NCBI GenBank assembly: GCA_947631195.1
Contig: CANRKK010000005.1
Location: 32,958-96,957, forward strand
DNA length: 64,000 bases
Reading direction: 5' to 3'
From: an uncultured Clostridia bacterium
Lineage (GTDB): Bacteria; Bacillota; Clostridia; Christensenellales; Borkfalkiaceae
The notes beneath the pieces were generated by a model. It did no database searches and was not told the DNA's origin. It worked only from the letters and a program-made list of their open reading frames with translations. The first letter of the stretch is position 1. Each line of letters opens with the position of its first letter. Shown here one piece after another: positions 8,161-16,709 of this stretch. Made by a program: the position numbers and the translations under genes.

Positions 8161-9435
8161 TTATATCTTTTCAAGCGCCTGCGCGAGGTCGTCTATGATA
8201 TCCGCGGCGTTTTCGATTCCCACCGACAGCCTTATCAGGTTGTGGGGCACTCCCGCGGCCTTCAAATCTGCCTCCGAAAGCTGTCTGTGCGTGGTGGAGG
8301 CGGGGTGCAAAACACAGCTTCTCACGTCTGCAACGTGCGTTTCCTGCGTTATTAGTTTCAGCGCTTCCATAAACTGCGCGCACTTTTCCACGCTGCCCTT
8401 AATGCCGAAGCTCATCATTCCGCCCTGTCCGTCGGGCATATATTTTTGCGCGAGCGCGTGATATTTGTCGCCTTTTAACGAGGGGTGCTTTATCCACTCT
8501 ATCTTGGGGTGGTGCGAAAGATATTCGGCAACCTTGGCCGCGTTTTGGCAGTGCCTCTCCATTCTCAAAGCGAGCGTGTCGCAGCCTATGTATGACAAGA
8601 ATCCGTTTTGGGGGCTCATTATTGCGCCGAAGTCCCTTATCATCTGCGCGCGGCACTTCGTCCCGAACGCGACGGGCAAATCGGCGTATATAAGTCCGTG
8701 ATAGCTCTCGTCGGGCTCGTTAAACGACGGATATCTTGCGTTGTTTTTATAAGAGAAGTTCCCCAAATCGACTATAACGCCGCCCAAAGCCGCCGCGTGC
8801 CCGTCGAGATATTTTGAGGAGGAGTGTATAACGAGGTTTGCGCCCCATTCTTTGGGCCTGCACAGTATGGGAGTTGCAAGCGTGTTGTCCACGGCAAACA
8901 GCACCCCGTATTTTTTGGATATGGCGGCAAATTTGTCAAAATCGAGCACAACTATCGAGGGATTGGCAATCGTCTCGGTAAATATGAGTTTTGTTTTGCC
9001 GTCTATCAGTTTCTCGATTTCCTCTGCGGGCGCGTCGGGGTCGAAAAACCTGCACTCTATGCCGAGTTTTGGCAACGTCACCGAAAAGAGATTAAAGGAC
9101 CCGCCGTATATTGCCGAGGAGGATATAATGTTGTCCCCCGCGCCTGCAACCGTCATAACGGCGAGCGCGGTCGCCGACATTCCAGAAGCGCAGCCAATCG
9201 CGCACACGCCCCCCTCCAATGCGGCCACTTTGCCCTCAAACGCCGCCACCGTGGGGTTTGCCAGGCGGGAATAGAAGTATCCGTCCGCCTTAAGGTCAAA
9301 CAAATCTGCCATATCCTGTGTTTTGGGATAGGCGTAGGTTGTGGACTGCACTATCGGCGGGATTCTCGCTTCGCCGCTCTCGGGGGAATATCCCGCCTGC
9401 ACGCACAGCGTGTCGGGTCTGTAATTTTTATCCAT
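8161..9435 (-). CDS. metY: O-acetylhomoserine sulfhydrylase
   Basis: 424 residues of the Cys/Met-metabolism PLP enzyme family. The PLP lysine is Lys208 in IHSSSKYLDGH; other markers are the N-terminal PPIVQSTTYAYP, the substrate tyrosines in YFYSRLANPTV, and SVGIENAADIIDDL at the C-terminus. The length and these motifs fit O-acetylhomoserine (thiol)-lyase, which makes homocysteine directly from O-acetylhomoserine and sulfide. Together with the acetyl-specific MetA downstream this is a direct sulfhydrylation route. The start is 8 nt behind the smpB stop, so the met genes may be cotranscribed with secG-rnr-smpB; no separate promoter was seen in that gap. Confidence 0.93.
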   Translation of the reverse strand: MDKNYRPDTLCVQAGYSPESGEARIPPIVQSTTYAYPKTQDMADLFDLKADGYFYSRLANPTVAAFEGKVAALEGGVCAIGCASGMSATALAVMTVAGAGDNIISSSAIYGGSFNLFSVTLPKLGIECRFFDPDAPAEEIEKLIDGKTKLIFTETIANPSIVVLDFDKFAAISKKYGVLFAVDNTLATPILCRPKEWGANLVIHSSSKYLDGHAAALGGVIVDLGNFSYKNNARYPSFNEPDESYHGLIYADLPVAFGTKCRAQMIRDFGAIMSPQNGFLSYIGCDTLALRMERHCQNAAKVAEYLSHHPKIEWIKHPSLKGDKYHALAQKYMPDGQGGMMSFGIKGSVEKCAQFMEALKLITQETHVADVRSCVLHPASTTHRQLSEADLKAAGVPHNLIRLSVGIENAADIIDDLAQALEKI

Positions 9436-9443
9436 AATTCACC

Positions 9444-9893
9444 TCATCTGTATTGTTTAAGTTCCCTGTCGAGTTCGCGTTTTTGGTCGCGTTCGGCAAT
9501 GGTGCGTTTTTTGTCATAGTTCTGTTTGCCGCGGCACAGCGCAAGTTCAACTTTCACGAGATTGCCCGAAAAGTAGAGGGAGAGCGGCACGAGCGTATAG
9601 CCCTTTTCGTTTATCTTCCCCGCAAGTTTTGCGATTTCCGCCTTGTGCATCAGAAGTTTTCTGTCCCGCTTGCTGTCTTTCGAAGAAAACGCCCCCGCCT
9701 TGTCGTACACGGGAATGTGCATATTTTTAAGGGTGAGTTCCCCCCCGCGCAAAAAGCAGAAACTGTCCTTAAGGTTGCAGTTTCCCGCGCGCAGAGATTT
9801 TACTTCCGCGCCCTCCAAAACTATTCCCGCCTCATATTTTTCAAGTACGAAATACTCGTACAGGGCGTACTTGTTATAGGCAATCTGTTTCAT
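9444..9893 (-). CDS. smpB: SsrA (tmRNA)-binding protein
   Basis: 149 residues with the full SmpB signature: AYNKYALYEYFVLEKYEAGIVL, LEGAEVKSLRAGNCNLKDS, a central GKINEKGYTLVPLSLYF, and the basic tail KKRTIAERDQKRELDRELK that folds into the decoding site. SmpB carries tmRNA to stalled ribosomes for trans-translation. The tmRNA gene itself was not seen in this window. It lies downstream of rnr in the conserved order secG-rnr-smpB; RNase R degrades the defective mRNA in the same process. Confidence 0.97.
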   Translation of the reverse strand: MKQIAYNKYALYEYFVLEKYEAGIVLEGAEVKSLRAGNCNLKDSFCFLRGGELTLKNMHIPVYDKAGAFSSKDSKRDRKLLMHKAEIAKLAGKINEKGYTLVPLSLYFSGNLVKVELALCRGKQNYDKKRTIAERDQKRELDRELKQYR

Positions 9894-9945
9894 TTTCGGT
9901 AATTATATCACAATATTTTTTATAAGTAAATCAAGTAAAGGGAGG

Positions 9946-11871
9946 TTACGGGCAAACTTTCATTATAACTTTCATCCTGCCCAAATCGCAGGCTGCAATC
10001 TGCACGCGCAGCCTGTCGCCTATGCGGAATTTGTGCCGTTTTCCCTTTAATATATATTTTCCCTCTACGTATTCATAGCTGTCCGGCGGCAGATCCTCCA
10101 AAGGTATCATTCCCTCAACGGCGTTGTCCAGTTCGCAGTAGAGGGCGTGCGCCGTCACGCCCGAGACCGTCCCGTCGAACTCCTCGCCCAATTTATCGTA
10201 CATGTATGCGAGTTTATACAGGTCGTCCACGCTCCTTTCGGCCTCGTCGGCAATCCGTTCCCTGTCGGACAGGTCCCTGCCCGCGCTCTCCAAAAGCCCG
10301 GCGTACATTTCCCGCGCCTTTTGCCCGCCGCCGTGCAGGGCGCATTTAAGCGAGCGGTGCACAAACAGGTCGGGATAGCGGCGGATGGGGGAAGTGAAGT
10401 GGCAGTAGCAGTCCGAGGCCAGCCCGAAGTGCTTTAAGTTCTGCCCGCAGTATCGTGCCTTTTGCATGCTCCTTAACATAACTTTGTTTACTATGCCGAA
10501 GTACGGCTTGTCCGCGGCGCAGTCCAAAATATGTTTGTAGTCCCGCGGTTCGGGCGCGTTACAGTCTGCCCGCACGCTCATTCCGAGGTCGCGCAAAAAC
10601 GCAAAAAATTCTTCGGCTTTTTCGGGCGAAGGGCTCTCGTGGACGCGGTACAGACAGGGCAACTTGTTCTTTTGCATAAATTCCGCCACGGCTTCGTTTG
10701 CGGATATCATAAATTGCTCTATTATTTTTTGGGAGATAGTCCTTTCGGCGGGCGGAATAACTATGTTGCCGTCGCCGTCCACATAAATGTGCGCTTCGTT
10801 TATCTCCATATCCACGCAGCCCGCCGCCTTCCGCCTTGCCTCGAGTAGCAGGCAAAGCTCCTTCATAAGCTCTACGCTCTGCGCTATATCCGCGAACTTT
10901 CCGCACGCTTCCGCGTCGCCCTCGCATATGGCGGTAATTTGGGGATAGGTCATCTTGCGGCGGCTTTTTATAACGCTCTCGTAAATTTCATATTTTTGCC
11001 GCGCGCCCTCTCTGTCGAAGGTCATCTCGCAGGTCAGCGCGTATCTGTCCTCGCCCTCGTTCAAGGAGCATATCCCGTTTGAAAGCTCTTTGGGGAGCAT
11101 CGGCAGCACGCGGTCGGGGAAGTACACCGAGGTGCCCCGCTCATACGCCTCCCTGTCAAGGCGGGAGCCCTGTTTTACGTAGTGGCTGACGTCGGCTATA
11201 TGAACGCCCAAAACAAAGCGGCCGTCGGCAATCTCTATGCTCACCGCGTCGTCTATATCCCGCGTGTCCTCGCCGTCTATGGTAAATATTATTTTATCTC
11301 TCAAATCGCGGCGGTTTTGCGGCGCGGGCAAACTTTTTTCGGCCTTTTGCGCCTCTTTTATACATTCCTCCGAAAACTCTTCGGCCAGCCCGTATGCGCG
11401 TATGATGGACAGTTCCTCGGCCGCAAGTTCCCCCTCGTCGCCCAATATCTCGGTAATTTTTCCCGAGGGCGCCCTGCCTTTAGGATAGGAGAGTATCTCG
11501 CAGGCAACCTTTTCGCCGTCCTGCGCGCCGCCCGTCATTCCGCGCGGAATAAACACCGCCGGCCGTCTTTGGTCGTCGGGATAAACCCGCGCCGACCGCC
11601 TGTCAAACACCAAAGTGCCTATAACGGGGGAGGGGTTGCGCTCGGTTATGCTCACTATCGCCGCCTCGTCCGCCGTGCCGTTCACGTGATAAAAATTCAC
11701 TTTGTCGCCGTGGTATGCGCCGTTCAAAGCGCGGTGGGGCACAAAGAAGTCCTTGCCGCCGCCGTCTGGCGCGATAAAGGCAAACCCGCGCTCGTTTGCG
11801 CGCACGACGCCCGTGAGGATCTTGACGTCGCGCCCCTTTATAAAATGTCTGTCGCTGTGATATTTTTTCAT
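9946..11871 (-). CDS. rnr: ribonuclease R (short form)
   Basis: 641 residues from ATG 11871. Domains in order: one cold-shock-type OB fold (about residues 15-75, GVVRANERGFAFIAP), a second OB region (about 80-140), the RNB catalytic domain (about 195-520) with the four-Asp cluster in IDGEDTRDIDDAVSIE, and a C-terminal S1 domain (about 550-641). It is a processive 3'-5' exonuclease that degrades structured RNA. The N-terminal winged-helix domain present in Bacillus and E. coli RNase R is missing, and there is almost no basic tail, so the protein is 100 or more residues shorter than usual. A longer frame begins at 12009 but it would run through secG and the intervening hairpin, so it was rejected. 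Confidence 0.95.
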   Translation of the reverse strand: MKKYHSDRHFIKGRDVKILTGVVRANERGFAFIAPDGGGKDFFVPHRALNGAYHGDKVNFYHVNGTADEAAIVSITERNPSPVIGTLVFDRRSARVYPDDQRRPAVFIPRGMTGGAQDGEKVACEILSYPKGRAPSGKITEILGDEGELAAEELSIIRAYGLAEEFSEECIKEAQKAEKSLPAPQNRRDLRDKIIFTIDGEDTRDIDDAVSIEIADGRFVLGVHIADVSHYVKQGSRLDREAYERGTSVYFPDRVLPMLPKELSNGICSLNEGEDRYALTCEMTFDREGARQKYEIYESVIKSRRKMTYPQITAICEGDAEACGKFADIAQSVELMKELCLLLEARRKAAGCVDMEINEAHIYVDGDGNIVIPPAERTISQKIIEQFMISANEAVAEFMQKNKLPCLYRVHESPSPEKAEEFFAFLRDLGMSVRADCNAPEPRDYKHILDCAADKPYFGIVNKVMLRSMQKARYCGQNLKHFGLASDCYCHFTSPIRRYPDLFVHRSLKCALHGGGQKAREMYAGLLESAGRDLSDRERIADEAERSVDDLYKLAYMYDKLGEEFDGTVSGVTAHALYCELDNAVEGMIPLEDLPPDSYEYVEGKYILKGKRHKFRIGDRLRVQIAACDLGRMKVIMKVCP

Positions 11872-11885
11872 CTTTATGTAATAAT

Positions 11886-11909
11886 AAAGGCGGCCTCGAA
11901 GCCGCCTTT
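11886..11909 (-). terminator. hairpin between secG and rnr
   Basis: A 9-bp stem (11886-11894 with 11901-11909) has a 6-nt loop. On the minus strand it is followed by TTTATTATTA, so it may act as a partial terminator after secG or as a processing hairpin in front of rnr. Confidence 0.6.
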
Positions 11910-11921
11910 GTAAACTTAATT

Positions 11922-12203
11922 TTAACCTAAAAGCAGAGGGAATATAATCTGCACGATGTACACGGCTATCGACAAAACCGTTATAACCGCCAAACTTACC
12001 CAGGTCCATTTTTTGAGCTTGGCCTCGATGCTGTTTCCCTTGTGCTTGCCGAAGAAAGTTTCGCTCGAAGCGGTGATACCCTGGATACCTTCGGAGTTAC
12101 TCTTTTGGAAAAGCACCATAAGTATGGTTACAAGCGCCGTCAAAAATATAAGTATAAGGCATATGGAACATAATATAACGTATGTGTACCACAATCCGTT
12201 CAT
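11922..12203 (-). CDS. secG: preprotein translocase subunit SecG
   Basis: 93 residues with two TM helices (about residues 7-32 and 66-90) joined by the cytosolic loop VLFQKSNSEGIQGITASSETFFGKHK, which holds the conserved SecG pattern (L-x-Q-x-x-x...G...G-x-x-x-x-F-x). SecG binds SecYE and aids protein export. It is the first gene of the secG-rnr-smpB block, with a promoter at 12237-12265 and a GAGGT ribosome site. Confidence 0.95.
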   Translation of the reverse strand: MNGLWYTYVILCSICLILIFLTALVTILMVLFQKSNSEGIQGITASSETFFGKHKGNSIEAKLKKWTWVSLAVITVLSIAVYIVQIIFPLLLG

Positions 12204-12236
12204 AATTTCAACCTCTGTTTTTATTGTTACCTTGCA

Positions 12237-12265
12237 ATTATATCATACGCAAAACCATTTTACAA
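12237..12265 (-). promoter_or_regulatory. promoter of secG
   Basis: On the minus strand TTGTAA (12265-12260), a 17-nt spacer and TATAAT (12242-12237), 33 nt ahead of the secG start. Confidence 0.75.
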
Positions 12266-12292
12266 TCAAAAACGGCCCCGATACAAAAAAAT

Positions 12293-13252
12293 TTATTCCG
12301 ATTTTTTATTTTGCAGGCTCTTTTCCCCGAATTTATTTATCACAAATATTCCCAGGCACACCAAAACGAGCGCCAAAAGGGTAAACCAACTCAAAAGCTG
12401 GTCGCTCTCTTGCAAAATCAACGCCGAAAACACCGCCCCGAACAGCGGGTTGGTGCTCTTGAACACCGCCACCTTGGAAACGGGATTGTACCTCAAAAGA
12501 AAGCTCTGCAACGTGAACGCGCAGGCCGACAAAAACGCAAGGTAGACAAGCATAAACGCCGCGCCCGCGTCTATGTGCGTTATTCTTCCGCCCGCCGAAA
12601 ACCCTATAATAACCAACAGCAGCCCGCCCGAAAGGAACTGCCAGCCGCAGATTGCCGTCGTGTCCTCGCGCTTTGCAAAAATTTTAACGAATCCCGCCGC
12701 CATGGCCGAGGACAGCCCCGAAAGGATTATAAATCCCTCCCCCAAAAACTTAAAGTCAAACGAAAAATCTTTGCCTATGTTTATTAAAATCACGCCGCCG
12801 AACCCCAGAACGCAGCCGAGGAGCTTTACAAGGTTGAACTTTTCCGTGCGGAACAAAAAGCAGGCGGCAATAATCGTAAAAAACACGCCTAACCCGTTCA
12901 AAACGGAGGACTTAACGCCCGTGCAGTTTGCAAGCCCTATGTAAAAGAAGGTATATTGCAACGCTGTCTGGAACAGAGCCACAACGCCCACGCACCACAG
13001 ATTTTTTGCCTTGGGCACTAAAAATTTCCTTTTGGAAATGCTCCCGAACGCTATCACAAACGCGCCCGCAAGCGAAAATCTCGTCCCGGCGAAAAGTATC
13101 AGGGAAGGGGGGGAGGAGGTGTCTATTTCAAACAGCCTATAGCCTATCTTTACGCAGGGGAACGCGCTGCCCCACAAAATGCAGCAGAATATCGCGCACA
13201 GGCACACTACCCAGGTCTTGGAAAAAGTTTTTTCGGGTTCCTTGAATATCAC
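12293..13252 (-). CDS. EamA/DMT-superfamily transporter
   Basis: 319 residues from GTG 13252. Ten hydrophobic helices in two homologous EamA halves; markers include WGSAFPCVKIG in helix 1 and the start of the second EamA repeat near DFKFLGEGFIILSGLSSAMA. The family exports or imports small metabolites; substrate unknown. No ribosome site lies near any ATG. The longer frame starts (ATG 13306) inside the gpmI terminator. GTG 13252 sits exactly 6 nt after a TATAAT box (13264-13259), so a leaderless mRNA beginning at GTG is the best fit. The start is therefore inferred, the family is secure. Confidence 0.8.
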   Translation of the reverse strand: MIFKEPEKTFSKTWVVCLCAIFCCILWGSAFPCVKIGYRLFEIDTSSPPSLILFAGTRFSLAGAFVIAFGSISKRKFLVPKAKNLWCVGVVALFQTALQYTFFYIGLANCTGVKSSVLNGLGVFFTIIAACFLFRTEKFNLVKLLGCVLGFGGVILINIGKDFSFDFKFLGEGFIILSGLSSAMAAGFVKIFAKREDTTAICGWQFLSGGLLLVIIGFSAGGRITHIDAGAAFMLVYLAFLSACAFTLQSFLLRYNPVSKVAVFKSTNPLFGAVFSALILQESDQLLSWFTLLALVLVCLGIFVINKFGEKSLQNKKSE

Positions 13253-13258
13253 AGTATC

Positions 13259-13287
13259 ATTATATTTAAAATTTATAAATAAGGCAA
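13259..13287 (-). promoter_or_regulatory. promoter for a leaderless transporter mRNA
   Basis: Minus-strand TTGCCT (13287-13282), 17-nt spacer, TATAAT (13264-13259). The predicted transcription start, about 7 nt downstream, coincides with the GTG start at 13252. Confidence 0.65.
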
Positions 13288-13290
13288 ACA

Positions 13291-13326
13291 AAAACGCCCG
13301 CGGCACAAAAATTCATACCGCGGACG
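13291..13326 (-). terminator. intrinsic terminator of gpmI
   Basis: GC-rich stem (13295-13303 with 13318-13326, one weak pair), followed on the minus strand by GTTTTTGTTTG. Confidence 0.8.
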
Positions 13327-13352
13327 CGCTTTATTTATACTGTATTTTCTAT

Positions 13353-14906
13353 TTATTTAATCAGGCACTTCCCCGTCATTCCCTTGGGCACGGGCAAGCC
13401 CATAACCGTCAAAAGAGTGGGGGCAAGGTCTGCCAAAATCCCGTCGTCGCGGAGCGTTGCGTTCTTGTATTTTTCCGAAACGAGCACGACGGGCACGGGG
13501 TTTGTGGTGTGCGCGGTGAAGGGTGTGCCGTCCTCCGAAAGCAGTTTGTCGGCGTTCCCGTGGTCGGCTGTAAGCAGGGCCGAGCCGCCCATCGCAAGAA
13601 TTTTGTCAAGCACCCTTTTAACGCACTCGTCCACGACGCCCACGGCCTTTGTCGCGGCGGGAATAACGCCCGTATGCCCGACCATGTCGCAGTTGGCAAA
13701 GTTCAAAATCATGACGTCAAACTTTCCGCTGTCCAACTCTTCAAGCGCCTTTTCGGTAACGAGGTACGCGCTCATCTCGGGCTGTAAGTCATATGTCGCA
13801 ACCTTGGGCGAGGGGATAAGGTCGCGCTGTTCTCCCTCGTTGGGGGCCTCCACGCCGCCGTTGAAAAAGAAGGTCACGTGCGCGTATTTCTCCGTCTCGG
13901 CAATGCGCAGCTGGGTCTTGCCCATCTTTGCAAGGTACTCGCCCAAAGTGTTGTCAAGCGTAGTCTTGGGAAAGGCTATTTCAACCCCCTCAAACTCGGC
14001 GTCATACACCGTAAAGCACACGTACGTGGGCGCCAAAAAGCCCGTTTTTCTCTCAAACGCCGTCCCCTTGGGCACAACAAATTCTTTTTGGGAAAAGGCC
14101 CTTGTGATTTGCCTTGCCCTGTCGGGGCGGAAGTTGAAGCATATGATGCTGTCCCCCTTTTCGATAAGTCCCAAGGGCTTTCCGTTCTCGTAAATTTTCG
14201 TGGGCAGCACAAACTCGTCGGTCACGCCCTTCAAATAGCTCTCTTCAAGCGCCACAACGGGGTCGCTGGCGCGCACGCCCGTGCCGAGGGTCAGCATATC
14301 GTAGGCCTTTTCAATCCTGTCCCAGTTGTTGTCGCGGTCCATCGCATAGTATCTGCCCGAAACTGAGGCTATCTGCCCGAAGCCCAATTTATCTATTTCG
14401 GCTTTCAGCTCCTTCATAAACTCCGCGCCGGAGGTGGGGGAAGTGTCCCTGCCGTCCATAAAGCAGTGCACGTACGCCGTTTCCAGCCCGCGCTCCTTGG
14501 CCATTTTCAAAAGCGCGTAGAGGTGGGTGGAGTGGCTGTGCACGCCGCCGGGCCCCAAAAGACCGTACAGGTGCAACTTTTTGCCGCTGTTTTTCGCCGT
14601 ATCCATTGCCTTTATAAGGGCGGGGTTTTTAAAAAAGTCTCCGTCCTGAATGGCCTTCGTGATTTTTGTCAGGTCCTGATATACGATGCGCCCCGCGCCC
14701 ATGTTCAGGTGCCCGACCTCCGAATTGCCCATCTGTCCGTCGGGTAGCCCAACGCTCAGGCCGCTCGCGCCGAGGCGGGAGGAGGGGTATTCTTTCATAA
14801 GTTCGCACACGTTCCTGCTGCCGTTCAGGCACACGCAGTTGCCGGGGCCCGCGGGAGCCAGCCCGTAGCCGTCCATAATTATAATCGCATAAGGTGTCTT
14901 TTTCAT
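13353..14906 (-). CDS. gpmI: 2,3-bisphosphoglycerate-independent phosphoglycerate mutase
   Basis: 517 residues, normal for the alkaline-phosphatase-superfamily mutase. It interconverts 3- and 2-phosphoglycerate using two Mn2+ ions. Visible motifs: IIMDGYGLAP (metal Asp), MGNSEVGHLNMGAGR with the phosphorylated Ser, GPGGVHSHSTHL, FMDGRDTSP, NFRPDRARQITRA, NFANCDMVGHTG and LLTADHGNAD. It has its own promoter (14936-14964), an AAGGAAA ribosome site and a terminator, so it is monocistronic. Other glycolytic genes tpiA, pgk and pgi lie separately within the next 17 kb rather than in one gap-pgk-tpi-gpm-eno operon. Confidence 0.98.
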   Translation of the reverse strand: MKKTPYAIIIMDGYGLAPAGPGNCVCLNGSRNVCELMKEYPSSRLGASGLSVGLPDGQMGNSEVGHLNMGAGRIVYQDLTKITKAIQDGDFFKNPALIKAMDTAKNSGKKLHLYGLLGPGGVHSHSTHLYALLKMAKERGLETAYVHCFMDGRDTSPTSGAEFMKELKAEIDKLGFGQIASVSGRYYAMDRDNNWDRIEKAYDMLTLGTGVRASDPVVALEESYLKGVTDEFVLPTKIYENGKPLGLIEKGDSIICFNFRPDRARQITRAFSQKEFVVPKGTAFERKTGFLAPTYVCFTVYDAEFEGVEIAFPKTTLDNTLGEYLAKMGKTQLRIAETEKYAHVTFFFNGGVEAPNEGEQRDLIPSPKVATYDLQPEMSAYLVTEKALEELDSGKFDVMILNFANCDMVGHTGVIPAATKAVGVVDECVKRVLDKILAMGGSALLTADHGNADKLLSEDGTPFTAHTTNPVPVVLVSEKYKNATLRDDGILADLAPTLLTVMGLPVPKGMTGKCLIK

Positions 14907-14935
14907 ATACGTTTCCTTGAAATTTTTATATTGAA

Positions 14936-14964
14936 ATTATACTACACCCGCCTGCGTTTTACAA
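14936..14964 (-). promoter_or_regulatory. promoter of gpmI
   Basis: Minus-strand TTGTAA (14964-14959), 17-nt spacer, TATAAT (14941-14936). Confidence 0.8.
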
Positions 14965-15078
14965 GCGATACGCGCCGTTTTTTATAATTTTTTGCCGCCC
15001 GCCAGACGGCAGTTTGTCATATTTTTACTTGACAATTCCCCGCCGCGCGGCTATCCTTAAAGGCGGAGTGCAAAAGAT

Positions 15079-15885
15079 ATGGATATAAATTTACTTGCCG
15101 CGGAAACCGCGATCGTCCCCACCCGAAACTTAAATCTGCTGTATATAATTTTGGACTGCATATTTTTGGCGGTCTACATAGGCCTTTTGATTTGGAAAAA
15201 GCGCTATTCCACGCTTATATTCGCCCTCTTCGGCGGCGTGTTATACACAATCGTCGACTTCGGCGGCTTCTACCTTATAAGCCATACCCGCACGGTGTAT
15301 ATTAACGGCGAGCTGCAGGGAGCTATGGGCACCTTTTGGGTGCTTTTATGGATGTCCATGAGCTACGGCTTTACAAACTTTGCGTTCATATGGATCCTTG
15401 TCGGCAAGGACAGCTATGCAAAGTATTGGATATTTTTGATTTTAATGTGGTGGATGATTTGCCCCTCCATATCCGAGCTCGGCGGCGAGGCAACCATAAC
15501 CACGTCCAGAACGACGGGCGCATATCACGGCTGGATGGGTGTGGCCCTTGTCATAAGCTATCTTATTTTAATAATTTTGCTGATGCGCAAATCCCCCAAA
15601 AAGGCGTTCGTCAACGTGCTGTATCTCTGCCTTATCGGCTTTGCCGTGCAGTTCGGCTGGGAGTTTTCGCTGCTCGTCAACGGCATCCGTCCCATGAACG
15701 AGGCAAGTATCCGCACCCTGATAGTAAATTCCTGTTTGGAAACAAACCTCGGCATGCCTCTTATTTATTGTATATTCTACTTCTGGCGTAAGCGCTTCAA
15801 CGAGGATATGTCCGACGCCCGCCAAAGCTCCCCCGACGGACAGGATTCCGCAAAAACTCAACACGTTCCCGCAAATCCGCAATAA
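15079..15885 (+). CDS. multi-pass membrane protein of unknown function
   Basis: 268 residues with about seven hydrophobic helices (approximate residues 20-38, 47-68, 84-106, 113-131, 152-170, 180-200 and 215-235) and a short polar, Gln/Ser/Pro-rich C-terminal tail. I recognise no family. Aromatic-rich helices (FWVLLWMSMSYGF, WIFLILMWWMICP) and a conserved-looking WEF segment after helix 6 suggest a small-molecule sensor or transporter fold, but this is a guess. The ribosome site AAAGGCGGAG lies upstream. The gene is alone, between gpmI and a tandem repeat array. Confidence 0.7.
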   Translation: MDINLLAAETAIVPTRNLNLLYIILDCIFLAVYIGLLIWKKRYSTLIFALFGGVLYTIVDFGGFYLISHTRTVYINGELQGAMGTFWVLLWMSMSYGFTNFAFIWILVGKDSYAKYWIFLILMWWMICPSISELGGEATITTSRTTGAYHGWMGVALVISYLILIILLMRKSPKKAFVNVLYLCLIGFAVQFGWEFSLLVNGIRPMNEASIRTLIVNSCLETNLGMPLIYCIFYFWRKRFNEDMSDARQSSPDGQDSAKTQHVPANPQ

Positions 15886-15892
15886 AATTACC

Positions 15893-16255
15893 CGCGTCAT
15901 TTTGAGCGAGGGCTTTGCCCGACGTACCGAACGCGCAAGCGTTACGCATTGCCGAGGGTTTCCTTTGGGAAACGGCAGAATGTTATGAATTGTTCTGCAA
16001 TTTTTAAATATTTACAAAGCAAGTTAAGCCGTGTCATTTTGTGCGAGCAAAGCGACGCCCTGCCGAGGGTTCCTTTTGGGAAACGGCAGAATGTTATGAA
16101 TTGTTCTGCAATTTTTAAATATTTACAAAGCAAGTTAAGCCGTGTCATTTTGTGCGAGCAAAGCGACGCCCTGCCGAGGGTTCCTTTTGGGAAACGGCAG
16201 AGCGTGAGCGAAGCGGTAAGCGAAATAATCCCCCCGTGGGCTGGTCGAGGTTAGT
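15893..16255 (+). repeat. 111-bp tandem repeat within dispersed repeat family A
   Basis: A unit beginning GCCGAGGGTT is found at 15951, 16062 and 16173, a period of exactly 111 bp. Two full copies and a partial third are nearly identical. Each unit holds a GTTTCC/GGAAAC-type hairpin near its start. The block ends with AATCCCCCCGTGGGCTG, a tail shared with related copies near 28,970 and 40,545. No protein-coding frame with a ribosome site was seen here. Confidence 0.9.
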
Positions 16256-16373
16256 TGAAACGCTTAACCCTCTATAAAGCATACAAGTAAACAATTCCAA
16301 AAAATAGCCGCTGCGGCATACGCCGCAGCGGCTTTGTGCTATACATAAAAACCCAAGATATAAATATAAGCGG

Positions 16374-16583
16374 TTACCGCAACCCCAAAATTTCATCTGC
16401 CGAAATGTCTAAAACTTCACACAAATTAGCAAAAGTGTCAAGTGACGGAAACTTATCGAGGCGCATATATTTGCTCACTGTTGATTGGCTAATTCCCAGC
16501 CTGTGCGCTATTTCTGTTTGGGAGAGTTTGCTGTCCAAAATTGCTTCACGCAATCTTTTTTGAATGTCTTGCAATGCTATCAT
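16374..16583 (-). CDS. small XRE-family repressor
   Basis: 69 residues made up almost entirely of a Cro/CI-type helix-turn-helix: LSQTEIAHRLGISQSTVSKYMRLDKFPSLDTFANLCEVLDIS, ending with ADEILGLR. Such single-domain proteins are usually DNA-binding repressors. The ATG at 16583 is preferred over a start 18 nt upstream: it has no Shine-Dalgarno site but lies 6 nt after a -10-like TATTTT (16595-16590), as expected for a leaderless mRNA. It is divergent from the lipoprotein gene at 16710; palindromic sites in the shared promoter region suggest that it represses both. Confidence 0.85.
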   Translation of the reverse strand: MIALQDIQKRLREAILDSKLSQTEIAHRLGISQSTVSKYMRLDKFPSLDTFANLCEVLDISADEILGLR

Positions 16584-16593
16584 ATCTAAAAAA

Positions 16594-16644
16594 TAGCACA
16601 TTGTGTCTTATTTGTTTGACATTAGGCACATTGTGCCTTATAAT
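16594..16644 (+). promoter_or_regulatory. divergent promoter with two palindromic operator sites
   Basis: Plus-strand TTGACA (16616-16621), 17-nt spacer, TATAAT (16639-16644). The spacer contains the inverted repeat AGGCAC-ATT-GTGCCT (16624-16638). A second, imperfect copy (AGCACATTGTGTCT, about 16595-16608) lies upstream over the divergent XRE promoter. Binding of a dimer there would block both promoters. Confidence 0.8.
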
Positions 16645-16709
16645 ATAGCAAAAGAAAGTCCATTATTTAGGATTTTGTTTCTCAAATAAAGTAAGGAGCC
16701 AAATTCAAA

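Noticed and set aside
9946..12009. Longer rnr start at 12009
   Set aside because: The added 46 residues would read through the 3' end of secG and the hairpin at 11886-11909 and do not match RNase R. ATG 11871 fits the family start at the cold-shock domain.
15893..16255. CRISPR array
   Set aside because: The repeats are 111 bp apart and identical along the whole unit, with no short repeats, unique spacers or cas genes.
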